9,845 nucleotides of DNA, taken from NCBI GenBank assembly GCA_024645065.1, contig JAHEGP010000108.1:1-9845 (forward strand). The letters run 5' to 3'. The DNA comes from Cellvibrionales bacterium (GTDB taxonomy: Bacteria; Pseudomonadota; Gammaproteobacteria; Pseudomonadales; JAHEGP01). The notes beneath the pieces are model-generated. The model was not told where the DNA came from. It did not search any database and worked only from the letters and a program-made list of their open reading frames with translations. The position numbers and the translations under genes were made by a program. Shown here one piece after another: positions 1 through 6,413 of this stretch. Positions within the stretch are counted from its first letter, which is position 1, and every line of letters starts with the position of its first letter.

Positions 1-1
1 G

Positions 2-550
2 GCGGCCTTCGTATTTGACGATCCCCTGCGGTCCACTTCCGCGACCACCTTGCATGCCCTGCGCCAACGCGGCTATCACATTGTCATTCTGTCGGGAGAT
101 TCCTCAGCGGCCGTGCCAGCTGTTGCTGCGGCAACCGGAGTTGATGAATACTACGCCGCTCTCTCCCCTGCCGCAAAGCTGGAGAAGATCCAGCAGTGGC
201 AGCAGCAGGGACAGCGAGTGGTAATGGTTGGCGACGGGATCAATGACGTACCGGTACTGGCGGCGGCGGATATGTCAGTGGCGATGGTCAATGCCAGCGA
301 ACTCGCGAAGGCAAGTGCTGACTGCCTGTTGTTGTCTGGCGATCTCAGTCGCCTGCTAACCACTCTGGATATGGCCACTAAAACCCGTCGCATCATCATC
401 CAAAACCTCGCCTGGGCGTTGTTTTACAACAGTGCGGCGATACCGCTGGCGGCGTTGGGGTTGATCGCCCCCTGGCTCGCTGCAGTCGGCATGTCATCCA
501 GTTCCCTGATCGTGGTAGCCAATGCGCTGCGACTCAACCGGGTGCGTTAA
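2..550 (+). CDS. ccoI: Copper-transporting P-type ATPase CcoI/FixI, C-terminal part (5' end outside window)
   Basis: This is the last 182 residues of a heavy-metal P1B-type ATPase of the inner membrane; the start lies before the window. The visible part begins in the phosphorylation/nucleotide-binding region. It contains an LSGD segment (TGD-like position), the hinge motif GDGINDVPVL (GDGIND encoded at 230-247), and then two terminal membrane helices. The last helix carries GMSSSSLIVVANALRL, the typical end of Cu+ ATPases. The call as CcoI rather than a general CopA rests on the neighbour: ccoS starts 17 bases downstream, and the ccoI-ccoS pair is characteristic of cbb3 cytochrome c oxidase assembly. 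Family knowledge: CcoI moves copper across the inner membrane for insertion into the CcoN subunit. The N-terminal metal-binding domain and the CPC helix cannot be checked here. Confidence 0.93.
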   Translation, partial: AAFVFDDPLRSTSATTLHALRQRGYHIVILSGDSSAAVPAVAAATGVDEYYAALSPAAKLEKIQQWQQQGQRVVMVGDGINDVPVLAAADMSVAMVNASELAKASADCLLLSGDLSRLLTTLDMATKTRRIIIQNLAWALFYNSAAIPLAALGLIAPWLAAVGMSSSSLIVVANALRLNRVR

Positions 551-567
551 GCGGAGATTCCCTGATC

Positions 568-777
568 ATGGATAGCCTGGTCATTCTCATTCCCATCGCC
601 CTGGTTTTTACCGGGGTAGCTGTCGCCGCCTTCTTCTGGGCTGTCAATACAGGCCAATACGAAGATCTCGATCGTGCCTCGAGGGATATTTTGTTTGACG
701 ACGAAGATCCTGTCGAGAGAACCGCCGTCACACCTGGCGGCGACAATGCAAAGCCGGATGAAGATAAACATGATTAG
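568..777 (+). CDS. ccoS: cbb3-type cytochrome oxidase assembly protein CcoS
   Basis: This 69-residue protein has one N-terminal membrane helix (about residues 4-26). It is followed by the conserved stretch GQYEDLDRASRDILFDDED and a charged, probably disordered tail. The helix and the GQ(F/Y)xDL...ILFDDE pattern are diagnostic of CcoS, a small inner-membrane protein needed for maturation of cbb3 oxidase (cofactor insertion into CcoN). The start is the ATG at 568. A GGAGA ribosome-binding site lies at about 552-556, just after the ccoI stop, so the two are almost certainly co-transcribed. Its end overlaps the next gene by 8 bases, which suggests translational coupling. Length is normal for the family. 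Confidence 0.95.
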   Translation: MDSLVILIPIALVFTGVAVAAFFWAVNTGQYEDLDRASRDILFDDEDPVERTAVTPGGDNAKPDEDKHD

Positions 778-1495
778 TACCGCAGATGCGATCGCCGCCA
801 TGACCATCGGCCTGATGGGCAGTGCCCACTGTGCTGCCATGTGTGGCGGAATAGCCGGCGCGCTGAGCCTTGGGATCGACGAAAAACGCCAAAACAAGCT
901 GCCAGTGATCGCCGGCTTCCATATCGGCAGGATTCTATCCTATGCGCTCATAGGAGCCCTTCTCGGCAGCGTGATGGTAGCACTCGCAGGACACATCCAA
1001 CCCTTCTCGGTGGCGCTGCGCATTCTCGCTGGCCTGTTGCTGATTGCGATGGGGCTTTATGTGGCGAACTGGTGGACAGGACTCAGGTCACTGGAGCGAG
1101 TCGGCGTTCCGATCTGGTCACGCCTACAACCTCTGACAAAAAAACTGCTGCCAGTGAAGTCCACAGCCGGGGCCCTTGCTTTGGGTGGCCTCTGGGGATG
1201 GTTACCCTGCGGCCTGGTTTACAGTGCGCTAGGCTGGGCGGTAACCGCCGATAGCACTGCGGGAGCGGCGGGCAGGATGCTGTTTTTTGGCGTCGGCACC
1301 CTGCCCGCGATGGTGACCATGAGCATCGCTGCGGACACCAGCAGGCGCCTGCTGCAACAACAGAACACCCGCAGGGCCGCCGGCCTTCTGCTGATCGGAT
1401 TTGGCGTCTGGACCCTGGTAACCCCGTTGCAGATGCTGGCGGGAGGGCACACCATGGACAACCACACCAATCACCAACAGCATCAACACCATTGA
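770..1495 (+). CDS. TauE/SafE-type (UreH/DsbD-like) membrane protein of the cco cluster, with His-rich C-terminus
   Basis: This 241-residue protein is predicted to cross the inner membrane about six times. Two cysteine motifs sit in membrane segments: SAHCAAMCGG near residues 18-27 (Cys21, Cys25), and WLPCGLVYSAL in the second half. This repeated arrangement is typical of the 'sulfite exporter TauE/SafE / UreH-like / DsbD_2' family found directly after ccoS in many gammaproteobacteria. The exact role is not established. A metal or redox function tied to cbb3 oxidase is inferred from the cysteines and the operon position. The last 15 residues contain six histidines, which could bind metal. An in-frame ATG at 674 exists, but it lies deep inside ccoS and its extension reads as ccoS shadow. 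The ATG at 770, overlapping the ccoS stop, is preferred. No strong Shine-Dalgarno is seen, which fits coupling to ccoS. Confidence 0.88.
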   Translation: MISTADAIAAMTIGLMGSAHCAAMCGGIAGALSLGIDEKRQNKLPVIAGFHIGRILSYALIGALLGSVMVALAGHIQPFSVALRILAGLLLIAMGLYVANWWTGLRSLERVGVPIWSRLQPLTKKLLPVKSTAGALALGGLWGWLPCGLVYSALGWAVTADSTAGAAGRMLFFGVGTLPAMVTMSIAADTSRRLLQQQNTRRAAGLLLIGFGVWTLVTPLQMLAGGHTMDNHTNHQQHQHH

Positions 1496-1510
1496 CCGTC
1501 AGCAGGGCAC

Positions 1511-1529
1511 CTCCCGGCAACCGGGGGAG
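1511..1529 (+). terminator. Possible hairpin at the end of the cco operon
   Basis: CTCCCGG is separated by CAA from CCGGGGGAG, giving a short strong GC stem 15 bases after the stop of the TauE-like gene. No run of T follows on the plus strand, so it is not a canonical intrinsic terminator. It could act as a 3'-end RNA stabiliser or work with the hairpin at 1564-1586. Confidence 0.35.
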
Positions 1530-1559
1530 ATGAATGCTTTAAGCTGCCTATCAGCCAAT

Positions 1560-1586
1560 AAAAAAACCGGGGTTTGCCCCCGGTTT
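1560..1586 (-). terminator. Intrinsic terminator of ompW (minus strand)
   Basis: The arms AAACCGGGG (1564-1572) and CCCCGGTTT (1578-1586) form a 9-bp stem with a 5-base loop. Read on the minus strand, the stem is followed by a continuous T tract (the complement of 1560-1566), the classic Rho-independent signal. It lies about 100 bases beyond the ompW stop. On the plus strand only three T follow the stem, so read-through stop of the cco operon would be weaker. Confidence 0.8.
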
Positions 1587-1686
1587 CAGTCGTATCCGCC
1601 CAGCTTGTCTTGCTACCTGCGTATCCAGCAGCTGCCTGCAGCAGCCAGGGAAAGCTGACAGCAAGCAGCCGCTCGCTGCGAGTTTA

Positions 1687-2412
1687 TCAGAAACTGTAGC
1701 CCAGATTGACCCGATATACCCAGGGGTTAACGTCAACATCAACTACCAGGTCACCCAGGCCGGTTCCCTTGATAACTGCCTCGGTGTTGATGTCAGCATA
1801 CATTGCAGATACGTTGACGAGAAAGTTGCCAAACAAAATATCTGCACCAATTATGCCAGCTAAGCCAAAAGAGTTTGAGAGGCTGAACTGGCTGTCACTG
1901 GAGCCCAAAGAGTCTTTAAAGCTGCTGCTGAGCTTCTCATCATAGAACCAGGTAAAGTTAATACCGCCGCCGATGTAAGGCTGGAATGAGGAATCGGCAA
2001 AGGGATACCACTGCAGGGTCAATGTCGGTGGCAGGTGAGTGGTTTCGCCAATATCGCCATCCCAATTAACGCTTGGATCTTGCCCAAGGGCTGCAAGACC
2101 GTTTTTCGCGCTCAAATCATGATTAAACGGTGTGGCTGCAAGCAATTCAAAACCGAAATTCGGCGTCGCCATATAGGTCACGGAAATACCCATCTGGGTA
2201 TTTGAATTAACATCAACCAGGTCATCCCCTATCGGTTGCTGCGCGCCATTAGCGTAAAGATATCCACTACCGGGGTTCGGATCTACCGTGGCAGAACCAA
2301 CCCGAAAAATGACATCACCGGCCTTATAAGCCAGCGCACTGGTCGACATGCCCGACAATGAAGCGACGGCAACGACACCGACACCGACAATAATATTTCT
2401 AGTTCCTTTCAT
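1687..2412 (-). CDS. ompW: Outer-membrane beta-barrel protein, OmpW family
   Basis: This 241-residue protein has a clear signal peptide (basic Lys2/Arg5, hydrophobic core, predicted cleavage after ALA at residue 28). The mature part is rich in alternating beta strands. Family marks include the start AGDVIFRVGSATVDPN, PTLTLQWYPF, QPYIGGGINFTWF and a terminal aromatic residue (LGYSF), the usual signal for the BAM outer-membrane assembly machine. OmpW forms a narrow eight-stranded barrel linked to passage of small hydrophobic molecules and to adaptation to low oxygen and stress; the exact cargo here is unknown. The ATG at 2412 has a very strong ribosome site (GGGAGGGG on the minus strand, complement of 2419-2426). 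It stands alone between the TauE-like gene and divergent hemN, and has its own Anr-type promoter and terminator. Confidence 0.9.
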   Translation of the reverse strand: MKGTRNIIVGVGVVAVASLSGMSTSALAYKAGDVIFRVGSATVDPNPGSGYLYANGAQQPIGDDLVDVNSNTQMGISVTYMATPNFGFELLAATPFNHDLSAKNGLAALGQDPSVNWDGDIGETTHLPPTLTLQWYPFADSSFQPYIGGGINFTWFYDEKLSSSFKDSLGSSDSQFSLSNSFGLAGIIGADILFGNFLVNVSAMYADINTEAVIKGTGLGDLVVDVDVNPWVYRVNLGYSF

Positions 2413-2439
2413 GAATTTCCCCTCCCAAAAGATTGACGC

Positions 2440-2480
2440 ATTCTGTCATAACCCGGTAATCGTATATTGATATGAGTCAA
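2440..2480 (-). promoter_or_regulatory. FNR/Anr-dependent promoter of ompW
   Basis: TTGATATGAGTCAA at 2467-2480 matches the FNR/Anr consensus TTGAT-N4-ATCAA in 9 of 10 specified bases. On the minus strand, CAGAAT (complement of 2440-2445) is a fair -10 hexamer. The box centre lies 28.5 bases upstream of the first base of this -10, which places it near -41 relative to the expected transcription start (about 2433). That is the class II activator position. The -10 element is only 4/6 and is chosen partly by spacing. Confidence 0.68.
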
Positions 2481-2619
2481 ACAGTAAAACCGTATGAGAT
2501 AAGGAATTATACCTAGCCCAGGTGCTTACAGCAGAATCCTGCGTAACCCGCTGCGCTCGCAACAGGACAAAAGCCCGAACCGGCCCATTAATTAGCTTTT
2601 ACTTAACCACTGAGCGCCT

Positions 2620-2660
2620 TTGATATGTGTCAATGCGAATTGATCGCATTTACCTATAAT
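2620..2660 (+). promoter_or_regulatory. FNR/Anr-dependent class II promoter of hemN
   Basis: TTGATATGTGTCAA at 2620-2633 matches the FNR/Anr consensus in 9 of 10 specified positions. A perfect TATAAT -10 box lies at 2655-2660, which predicts a start near 2667. The box centre (2626.5) then sits at about -41, the standard class II FNR activator position replacing a -35 element. The leader to the hemN ATG is about 22 bases. Together with the FNR-type regulator encoded two genes on, this predicts induction of hemN at low oxygen. Confidence 0.82.
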
Positions 2661-2689
2661 CCAGATTTCAACACGGCGTCGAATACATC

Positions 2690-4099
2690 ATGGTCCAAGC
2701 TATTCAAAGTCCTCCCGCCGAAGCCGAGTGGGACACCACGCTAATTCGCAGTTACGACGTTGCCGGGCCTCGTTATACTTCGTACCCGACTGCAAACCTG
2801 TTTGACGAATCGTTTACCGCCAACGACTATCTCCAATTGGCGGCAGCCGAGCGGTTCAACATTGCGCCACTGTCACTCTACGTTCATGTGCCGTTTTGCC
2901 GCAATATCTGTTACTACTGCGCCTGCAACAAGATCGTCACCAGGAATCGCGCGCTGGTGCGGCAGTATCTCGATAGCCTGGCCCGCGAAATGGACCTGCG
3001 GGGGCGCCTTCACACCCGCAGACCGGTAACCCAGCTGCACCTTGGAGGCGGCACACCAACCTATCTCAAGGAAGCTGAACTCACCGAGCTGATGCATCAG
3101 GTCGCCAGCAATTTTCGGCTCTGTGACCATGAAAGCCGGGAATACAGCATCGAGATTGACCCGCGAACGGTCAAGGACACAACCATTGCGCTGCTCAAGG
3201 GCCTGGGCTTCAACCGAATCAGCCTGGGCATCCAGGACTTCGACCCGCTGGTGCAGGGTTCCATCAACCGTACCCAATCGCCCGAGTCGGTAGAAAACCT
3301 GGTACACAAGATCCGCGATCACAATTTCAAGTCACTCAGCTTTGACCTGATTTACGGGCTACCCCAGCAGAGTGTCCGTTCCTTCCAGCAAACCATCGCC
3401 CGGGTGATCGACATGTCCCCGGATCGAATCGCACTCTACAACTACGCCCATTTGCCGACTGTATTCACCAGCCAGCGCGCTATCGATCGGCAGACCTTGC
3501 CTTCGGCGGATACCAAATTGGCCATTCTGGATACTGTCGGCCGTCGCCTGCTCGATGCCGGCTACGACTATATCGGTATGGACCACTTTGTACGCCCCGG
3601 GGATGAGCTGGAACTGGCGCGCCACAACCACAAATTGCAGCGTAATTTCCAGGGTTACTCTACCAGCCTCGCTGCAGACTTGATTGGCCTGGGACCCTCC
3701 TCGATTAGCCAGTTTGGCGATACCTTTTCCCAAAATGCCAAGGATCTGCAGCGTTGGAGCGCAGCCCTGAGCAAGGGCCACCTCCCGATTGTCCGGGGTC
3801 TCCACGTCAGTAACGAAGACAAACTTCGCAGACATGTCATCATGACCCTGGCCTGCCAGCTCAGTCTGGATATCCCGGAAGTAGAGCAACGTTTTGGCAT
3901 CAATTTTGCCAGCCATTTCGAATCCAGCCTCACGCAACTGAAGGCATTCGCCAGGGACGGGCTGGTAGAGATCACCCAGACGACCATCAGCGTAACGGGG
4001 CGTGGGCGGCTGTTGCTGCGAAACATCTGTATGTGCTTCGACCAGTATCTGCTGAATGCGGACCGGAAAAGTGATGGGCCATTCTCAAGAACCATCTAA
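2690..4099 (+). CDS. hemN: Oxygen-independent coproporphyrinogen III oxidase (radical SAM), HemN
   Basis: This 469-residue protein is close to the length of E. coli HemN. It carries the N-terminal PRYTSYPTA motif and then the radical-SAM cluster site CRNICYYCACNK (Cys70, Cys74, Cys77, with the HemN-specific Cys79). GGGTPT follows at residues 119-124, and a typical HemN C-terminal domain completes the protein. The PRYTSYPTA start and CYYCAC signature separate true HemN from the HemW heme chaperones. It converts coproporphyrinogen III to protoporphyrinogen IX in the cytoplasm without oxygen, using S-adenosylmethionine and a [4Fe-4S] cluster. It therefore supplies heme for cbb3 oxidase when oxygen is scarce. 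The ATG at 2690 is just downstream of the Anr-type promoter; its Shine-Dalgarno is weak. The gene lies between the cco operon and fnr, as in many gammaproteobacteria. Confidence 0.97.
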   Translation: MVQAIQSPPAEAEWDTTLIRSYDVAGPRYTSYPTANLFDESFTANDYLQLAAAERFNIAPLSLYVHVPFCRNICYYCACNKIVTRNRALVRQYLDSLAREMDLRGRLHTRRPVTQLHLGGGTPTYLKEAELTELMHQVASNFRLCDHESREYSIEIDPRTVKDTTIALLKGLGFNRISLGIQDFDPLVQGSINRTQSPESVENLVHKIRDHNFKSLSFDLIYGLPQQSVRSFQQTIARVIDMSPDRIALYNYAHLPTVFTSQRAIDRQTLPSADTKLAILDTVGRRLLDAGYDYIGMDHFVRPGDELELARHNHKLQRNFQGYSTSLAADLIGLGPSSISQFGDTFSQNAKDLQRWSAALSKGHLPIVRGLHVSNEDKLRRHVIMTLACQLSLDIPEVEQRFGINFASHFESSLTQLKAFARDGLVEITQTTISVTGRGRLLLRNICMCFDQYLLNADRKSDGPFSRTI

Positions 4100-4149
4100 A
4101 GCCACTGTTTTACCGGGGTATAAATGCTTACTTTAGACCTTGCCAAGGA

Positions 4150-4178
4150 TACACATGCAGATTAAATAGCCCTATACT
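4150..4178 (+). promoter_or_regulatory. Possible sigma70 promoter of fnr/anr
   Basis: TACACA (4150-4155, 4/6 match to -35) and TATACT (4173-4178, 5/6 match to -10) are separated by 17 bases. The predicted start lies near 4185, about 27 bases before the ATG. No FNR/Anr box was seen in the 112-base gap after hemN, so autoregulation is not indicated by sequence. Read-through from hemN is also possible, since no terminator is visible. Confidence 0.4.
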
Positions 4179-4211
4179 GTCCCCGCATACCAAAGGAGTC
4201 GGTAGACTGGC

Positions 4212-4958
4212 ATGGGTACACGCAGGGCAGAATCAACACTGGATAACATCGTTTGCACGCATGATTTTCGAATCAACTGTAGCGACTGCAGGCTCAACAG
4301 CATCTGCCTGCCCATCGCCCTGGAAGCCCACGACATCGATCGCCTCGACAACATCATCCAACGCAGCAAACCCTTGCGCAAGGGGGAACATGTTTATCGC
4401 GAGAGCGAACCCTTCACCTCGGTTTTTGCGGTTCGGTCCGGTTCGGTCAAGGCCTACAAGATCACCGGCGATGGCAAGGAACAGATCACCGGCTTTTACT
4501 TTCCCGGTGAGTTACTCGGCGTGGATGGTATCGCCTATTATCGCCATTCCGTTTCCGCCAAAGCGCTCGAAACCGCTGCGGTATGCGAAATACCTTTTAA
4601 ACGACTGGAAGAACTCAGCACCACACTGCCGAGCTTGCAGCGACACTTTTTCAAGTTAATGAGCCAGGAAATCACCCAGGACCAGCAGTTGATTACGCTA
4701 TTGAGTAAAAATTCTGCCGAGCAACGTATTGCGTCCCTGCTTCTCAGTATTTCCGCGCGCAGCGCGCGCCTGAAGCTTTCTGCCACTTCTTTTCGCCTAC
4801 CGATGTCCCGCACCGACATCGGCAATTATCTGGGCTTGACGGTAGAAACGGTTAGCCGTATTTTCAGCCGTTTGCAAAAAGCCGGTTTGCTGGATGTAGA
4901 AAATAAGGAAATCCGGATGCTTGAAATCGATAAAGTGCGTAAAATGGCAGGCATATAG
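4212..4958 (+). CDS. fnr: FNR/Anr-type oxygen-sensing transcription regulator
   Basis: This 248-residue Crp/Fnr-family protein is almost the same length as E. coli FNR. The N-terminal cysteines Cys23, Cys26 and Cys32, and Cys125, match E. coli Cys20/23/29/122 with a constant offset of three, so an oxygen-labile [4Fe-4S] cluster is expected. The cyclic-nucleotide-like beta roll spans roughly residues 50-150 and is followed by a dimer helix. The DNA-binding helix-turn-helix includes MSRTDIGNYLGLTVETVSR. In its recognition helix, Glu212, Ser215 and Arg216 correspond to the E..SR residues that read TTGAT half-sites. It should activate genes under low oxygen; the two boxes between ompW and hemN are the obvious local targets. 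AGGAG lies at 4194-4198, 13 bases before the ATG, a somewhat long spacing. In Pseudomonas this gene is called anr. Confidence 0.96.
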   Translation: MGTRRAESTLDNIVCTHDFRINCSDCRLNSICLPIALEAHDIDRLDNIIQRSKPLRKGEHVYRESEPFTSVFAVRSGSVKAYKITGDGKEQITGFYFPGELLGVDGIAYYRHSVSAKALETAAVCEIPFKRLEELSTTLPSLQRHFFKLMSQEITQDQQLITLLSKNSAEQRIASLLLSISARSARLKLSATSFRLPMSRTDIGNYLGLTVETVSRIFSRLQKAGLLDVENKEIRMLEIDKVRKMAGI

Positions 4959-5010
4959 CGAAAAGCATCTCTGGACACATAGTCAAAAACGGCCAGTCTT
5001 CCAGGTGAGC

Positions 5011-5039
5011 TTGGCCATCAATAACAAGACTACGATAAT
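5011..5039 (+). promoter_or_regulatory. Likely sigma70 promoter of the Yip1-family gene
   Basis: TTGGCC (5011-5016, 4/6) and GATAAT (5034-5039, 5/6) are spaced by 17 bases, the optimum. The expected start is near 5046, giving a leader of about 19 bases. No FNR/Anr box was seen nearby. Confidence 0.5.
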
Positions 5040-5064
5040 AATCGATTAACGAGAGGACACAGCA

Positions 5065-5664
5065 ATGATCGGAAAAGCCCTTGGGATGATGTTCCAGCCG
5101 AGAAAAACCTGGGAGGAAGTAGGCGCGTTGACAGATACAGAGTTGAAGCCCTTCATCTTTTACCCGGTCATCCTTGCGATATTGCCGGCGTTCGCCTGGT
5201 ATTACGGCACTACCCAGGTAGGATGGACTGTCAGTGGCAAGGGCCCCATCAAGTTCACTGGCGACAGTGCTGGCCTGATAGCAATTTTATTTTATCTGGC
5301 CCAGGTACTCGCGATCTGGGCGGTTGGCTACTTTATCCACTGGATGTCAGCCACCTACGGCGCAGAATCGTCGTTAACCAAGGGCCTTGCGGTAGCCGGC
5401 CTGTGCGCCACACCGATATTGCTATCTGGCATCCTCGGTTTCGTACCCATGTTCTGGATCGACTTTATTATCGGCATGCTGGTAGTGAGCTATGCGACCT
5501 ACCTGTTGTACCTGGGTATCCCCATTGTGATGAGCATACCCGAGGAACGGGGCTTCCTGTTCGCAAGCGCCATCGTTGCGGTGGGCCTGGTAATGGCCAT
5601 CATCGTCATGGGCGCAACTGTCATTCTCTGGGATATGGGTAGCACACCGACCTTTACCGACTGA
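5065..5664 (+). CDS. Yip1-domain (YIP1 family) inner-membrane protein, function unknown
   Basis: This 199-residue protein has about five hydrophobic segments, near residues 33-48, 72-92, 105-125, 128-150 and 165-188. Its short N-terminal stretch, with FQPRKTWEEV before the first helix, is a hallmark of bacterial YIP1-family proteins. No catalytic or metal-binding motif is visible and the bacterial family has no settled function. The start is well supported: ATG at 5065 with AGAGGA a few bases upstream. It lies 106 bases after fnr with what looks like its own promoter, and it is convergent with the arsenosugar operon. It therefore probably forms a single-gene transcription unit. Nothing in the sequence ties it directly to either neighbouring system. 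Confidence 0.82.
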   Translation: MIGKALGMMFQPRKTWEEVGALTDTELKPFIFYPVILAILPAFAWYYGTTQVGWTVSGKGPIKFTGDSAGLIAILFYLAQVLAIWAVGYFIHWMSATYGAESSLTKGLAVAGLCATPILLSGILGFVPMFWIDFIIGMLVVSYATYLLYLGIPIVMSIPEERGFLFASAIVAVGLVMAIIVMGATVILWDMGSTPTFTD

Positions 5665-5695
5665 AACCCCCGTCCGACGTTTCGATTCGATGCAC

Positions 5696-5727
5696 CGGTG
5701 TGCGCCGGGCCACAGGGCCGCACACCG
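5696..5727. terminator. Perfect 9-bp inverted repeat in convergent gap, possible bidirectional terminator
   Basis: CGGTGTGCG (5696-5704) and CGCACACCG (5719-5727) are exact reverse complements separated by 14 bases. They sit between the convergent Yip1-family gene and the DUF2064 transferase, 31 bases after the first stop and about 56 bases beyond the second. No T tract follows on either strand, so a canonical intrinsic terminator is not shown. A Rho-assisted or 3'-end-protecting hairpin, or a protein-binding palindrome, is equally possible. Confidence 0.45.
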
Positions 5728-5783
5728 CAGGGTTCCAGACGCCCATTTTGAGTGTGTGCTCCTGCTCCAGGGCTTTTAACTGC

Positions 5784-6413
5784 TTAGTAATCCAGCCCCA
5801 GGCCTTCCAGATGCACCAGGTCCCTGGCCTGGTCGATATCAGGCAACGGTGGCAGAGCACACCATCTCCAGCCGACTGCCTCCAGTTTCGCAACGGTAAT
5901 GCGGAAGACCTCCTCAGTTCCCCAGGGTACGTCACTGAACAGGAAGCCACCCCAGCGCCTCAAGCCAAGCACCACATAGCCGCCGTCCAGGGCTGGAATA
6001 ATTGCCGCATCGTATTGCCTCAGGGCTCCAAGCACCTGCTCGTAGTGACCGGCCGTCAATTGCGGGCAATCGCTGCCTGCGACGATTACTCGGCCAAACC
6101 CGGCGCTAAAATTGTGTTGGAACGCCCAAGCCATGCGCTCGCCGATATCCGCGCCCTGCTGCCAGTGCACACTCAAGCCACGCTCCAACGCCAGCAAATC
6201 CCCTGTCCTGGCCCGGCACTCGCCCGCCAGCCACAATTGGCGCGACTGGGCACTGCTTTGTGCCAGCGCCTCCAGACCACAGGCAAGCATCGCCTGGTGC
6301 AAGCGGCAGGCACGGACAGCGCCCAGCTCGGGAATCAGCCGGGTCTTAACCTTCCCGGGTATTGGCACCCGGGCGAACAACATAATTGCGGCCTTTTCCG
6401 GGGCGACACTCAT
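5784..6413 (-). CDS. TIGR04282-family (DUF2064) arsenosugar-biosynthesis glycosyltransferase
   Basis: This 209-residue cytoplasmic protein has a nucleotidyltransferase-like GT-A fold. Family marks in order are the start FARVPIPGKVKTRL (about residues 13-26), AGSDCPQL, the DGGYVVLGL motif, PWGTEEVF and the terminal LPDIDQARDL. These match the DUF2064/TIGR04282 family, first named 'transferase 1, rSAM/selenodomain-associated' and now linked to arsenosugar biosynthesis; its exact donor and acceptor are not established. The chosen ATG at 6413 overlaps the stop of the preceding glycosyltransferase gene in an ATGA arrangement, strong evidence for an operon. A longer frame reaching 6578 exists, but its extra residues are shadow of the upstream gene. 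It is the last gene of the minus-strand operon. Confidence 0.88.
   Translation of the reverse strand: MSVAPEKAAIMLFARVPIPGKVKTRLIPELGAVRACRLHQAMLACGLEALAQSSAQSRQLWLAGECRARTGDLLALERGLSVHWQQGADIGERMAWAFQHNFSAGFGRVIVAGSDCPQLTAGHYEQVLGALRQYDAAIIPALDGGYVVLGLRRWGGFLFSDVPWGTEEVFRITVAKLEAVGWRWCALPPLPDIDQARDLVHLEGLGLDY

Noticed and set aside
674..769. Upstream start for the TauE-like gene at 674
   Set aside because: The extension lies entirely within ccoS and lacks membrane-protein character. The ATG at 770 overlaps the ccoS stop and begins right before the first helix.
1083..1520. Minus-strand open frame of 145 codons opposite the TauE-like gene
   Set aside because: The plus-strand gene has membrane helices and conserved cysteine motifs in operon context. 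The antisense product is Cys/Arg-rich and unpatterned.
2640..2653. Third FNR-like half-site TTGAT just upstream of the hemN -10 box
   Set aside because: The second half-site does not match (TTTAC instead of ATCAA), and as a -35 hexamer it is only 9 bases from TATAAT. It is not a usable FNR box or -35.
3359..3937. Minus-strand open frame of 192 codons inside hemN
   Set aside because: It is fully antisense to the conserved HemN coding sequence, with no motif or ribosome site of note.
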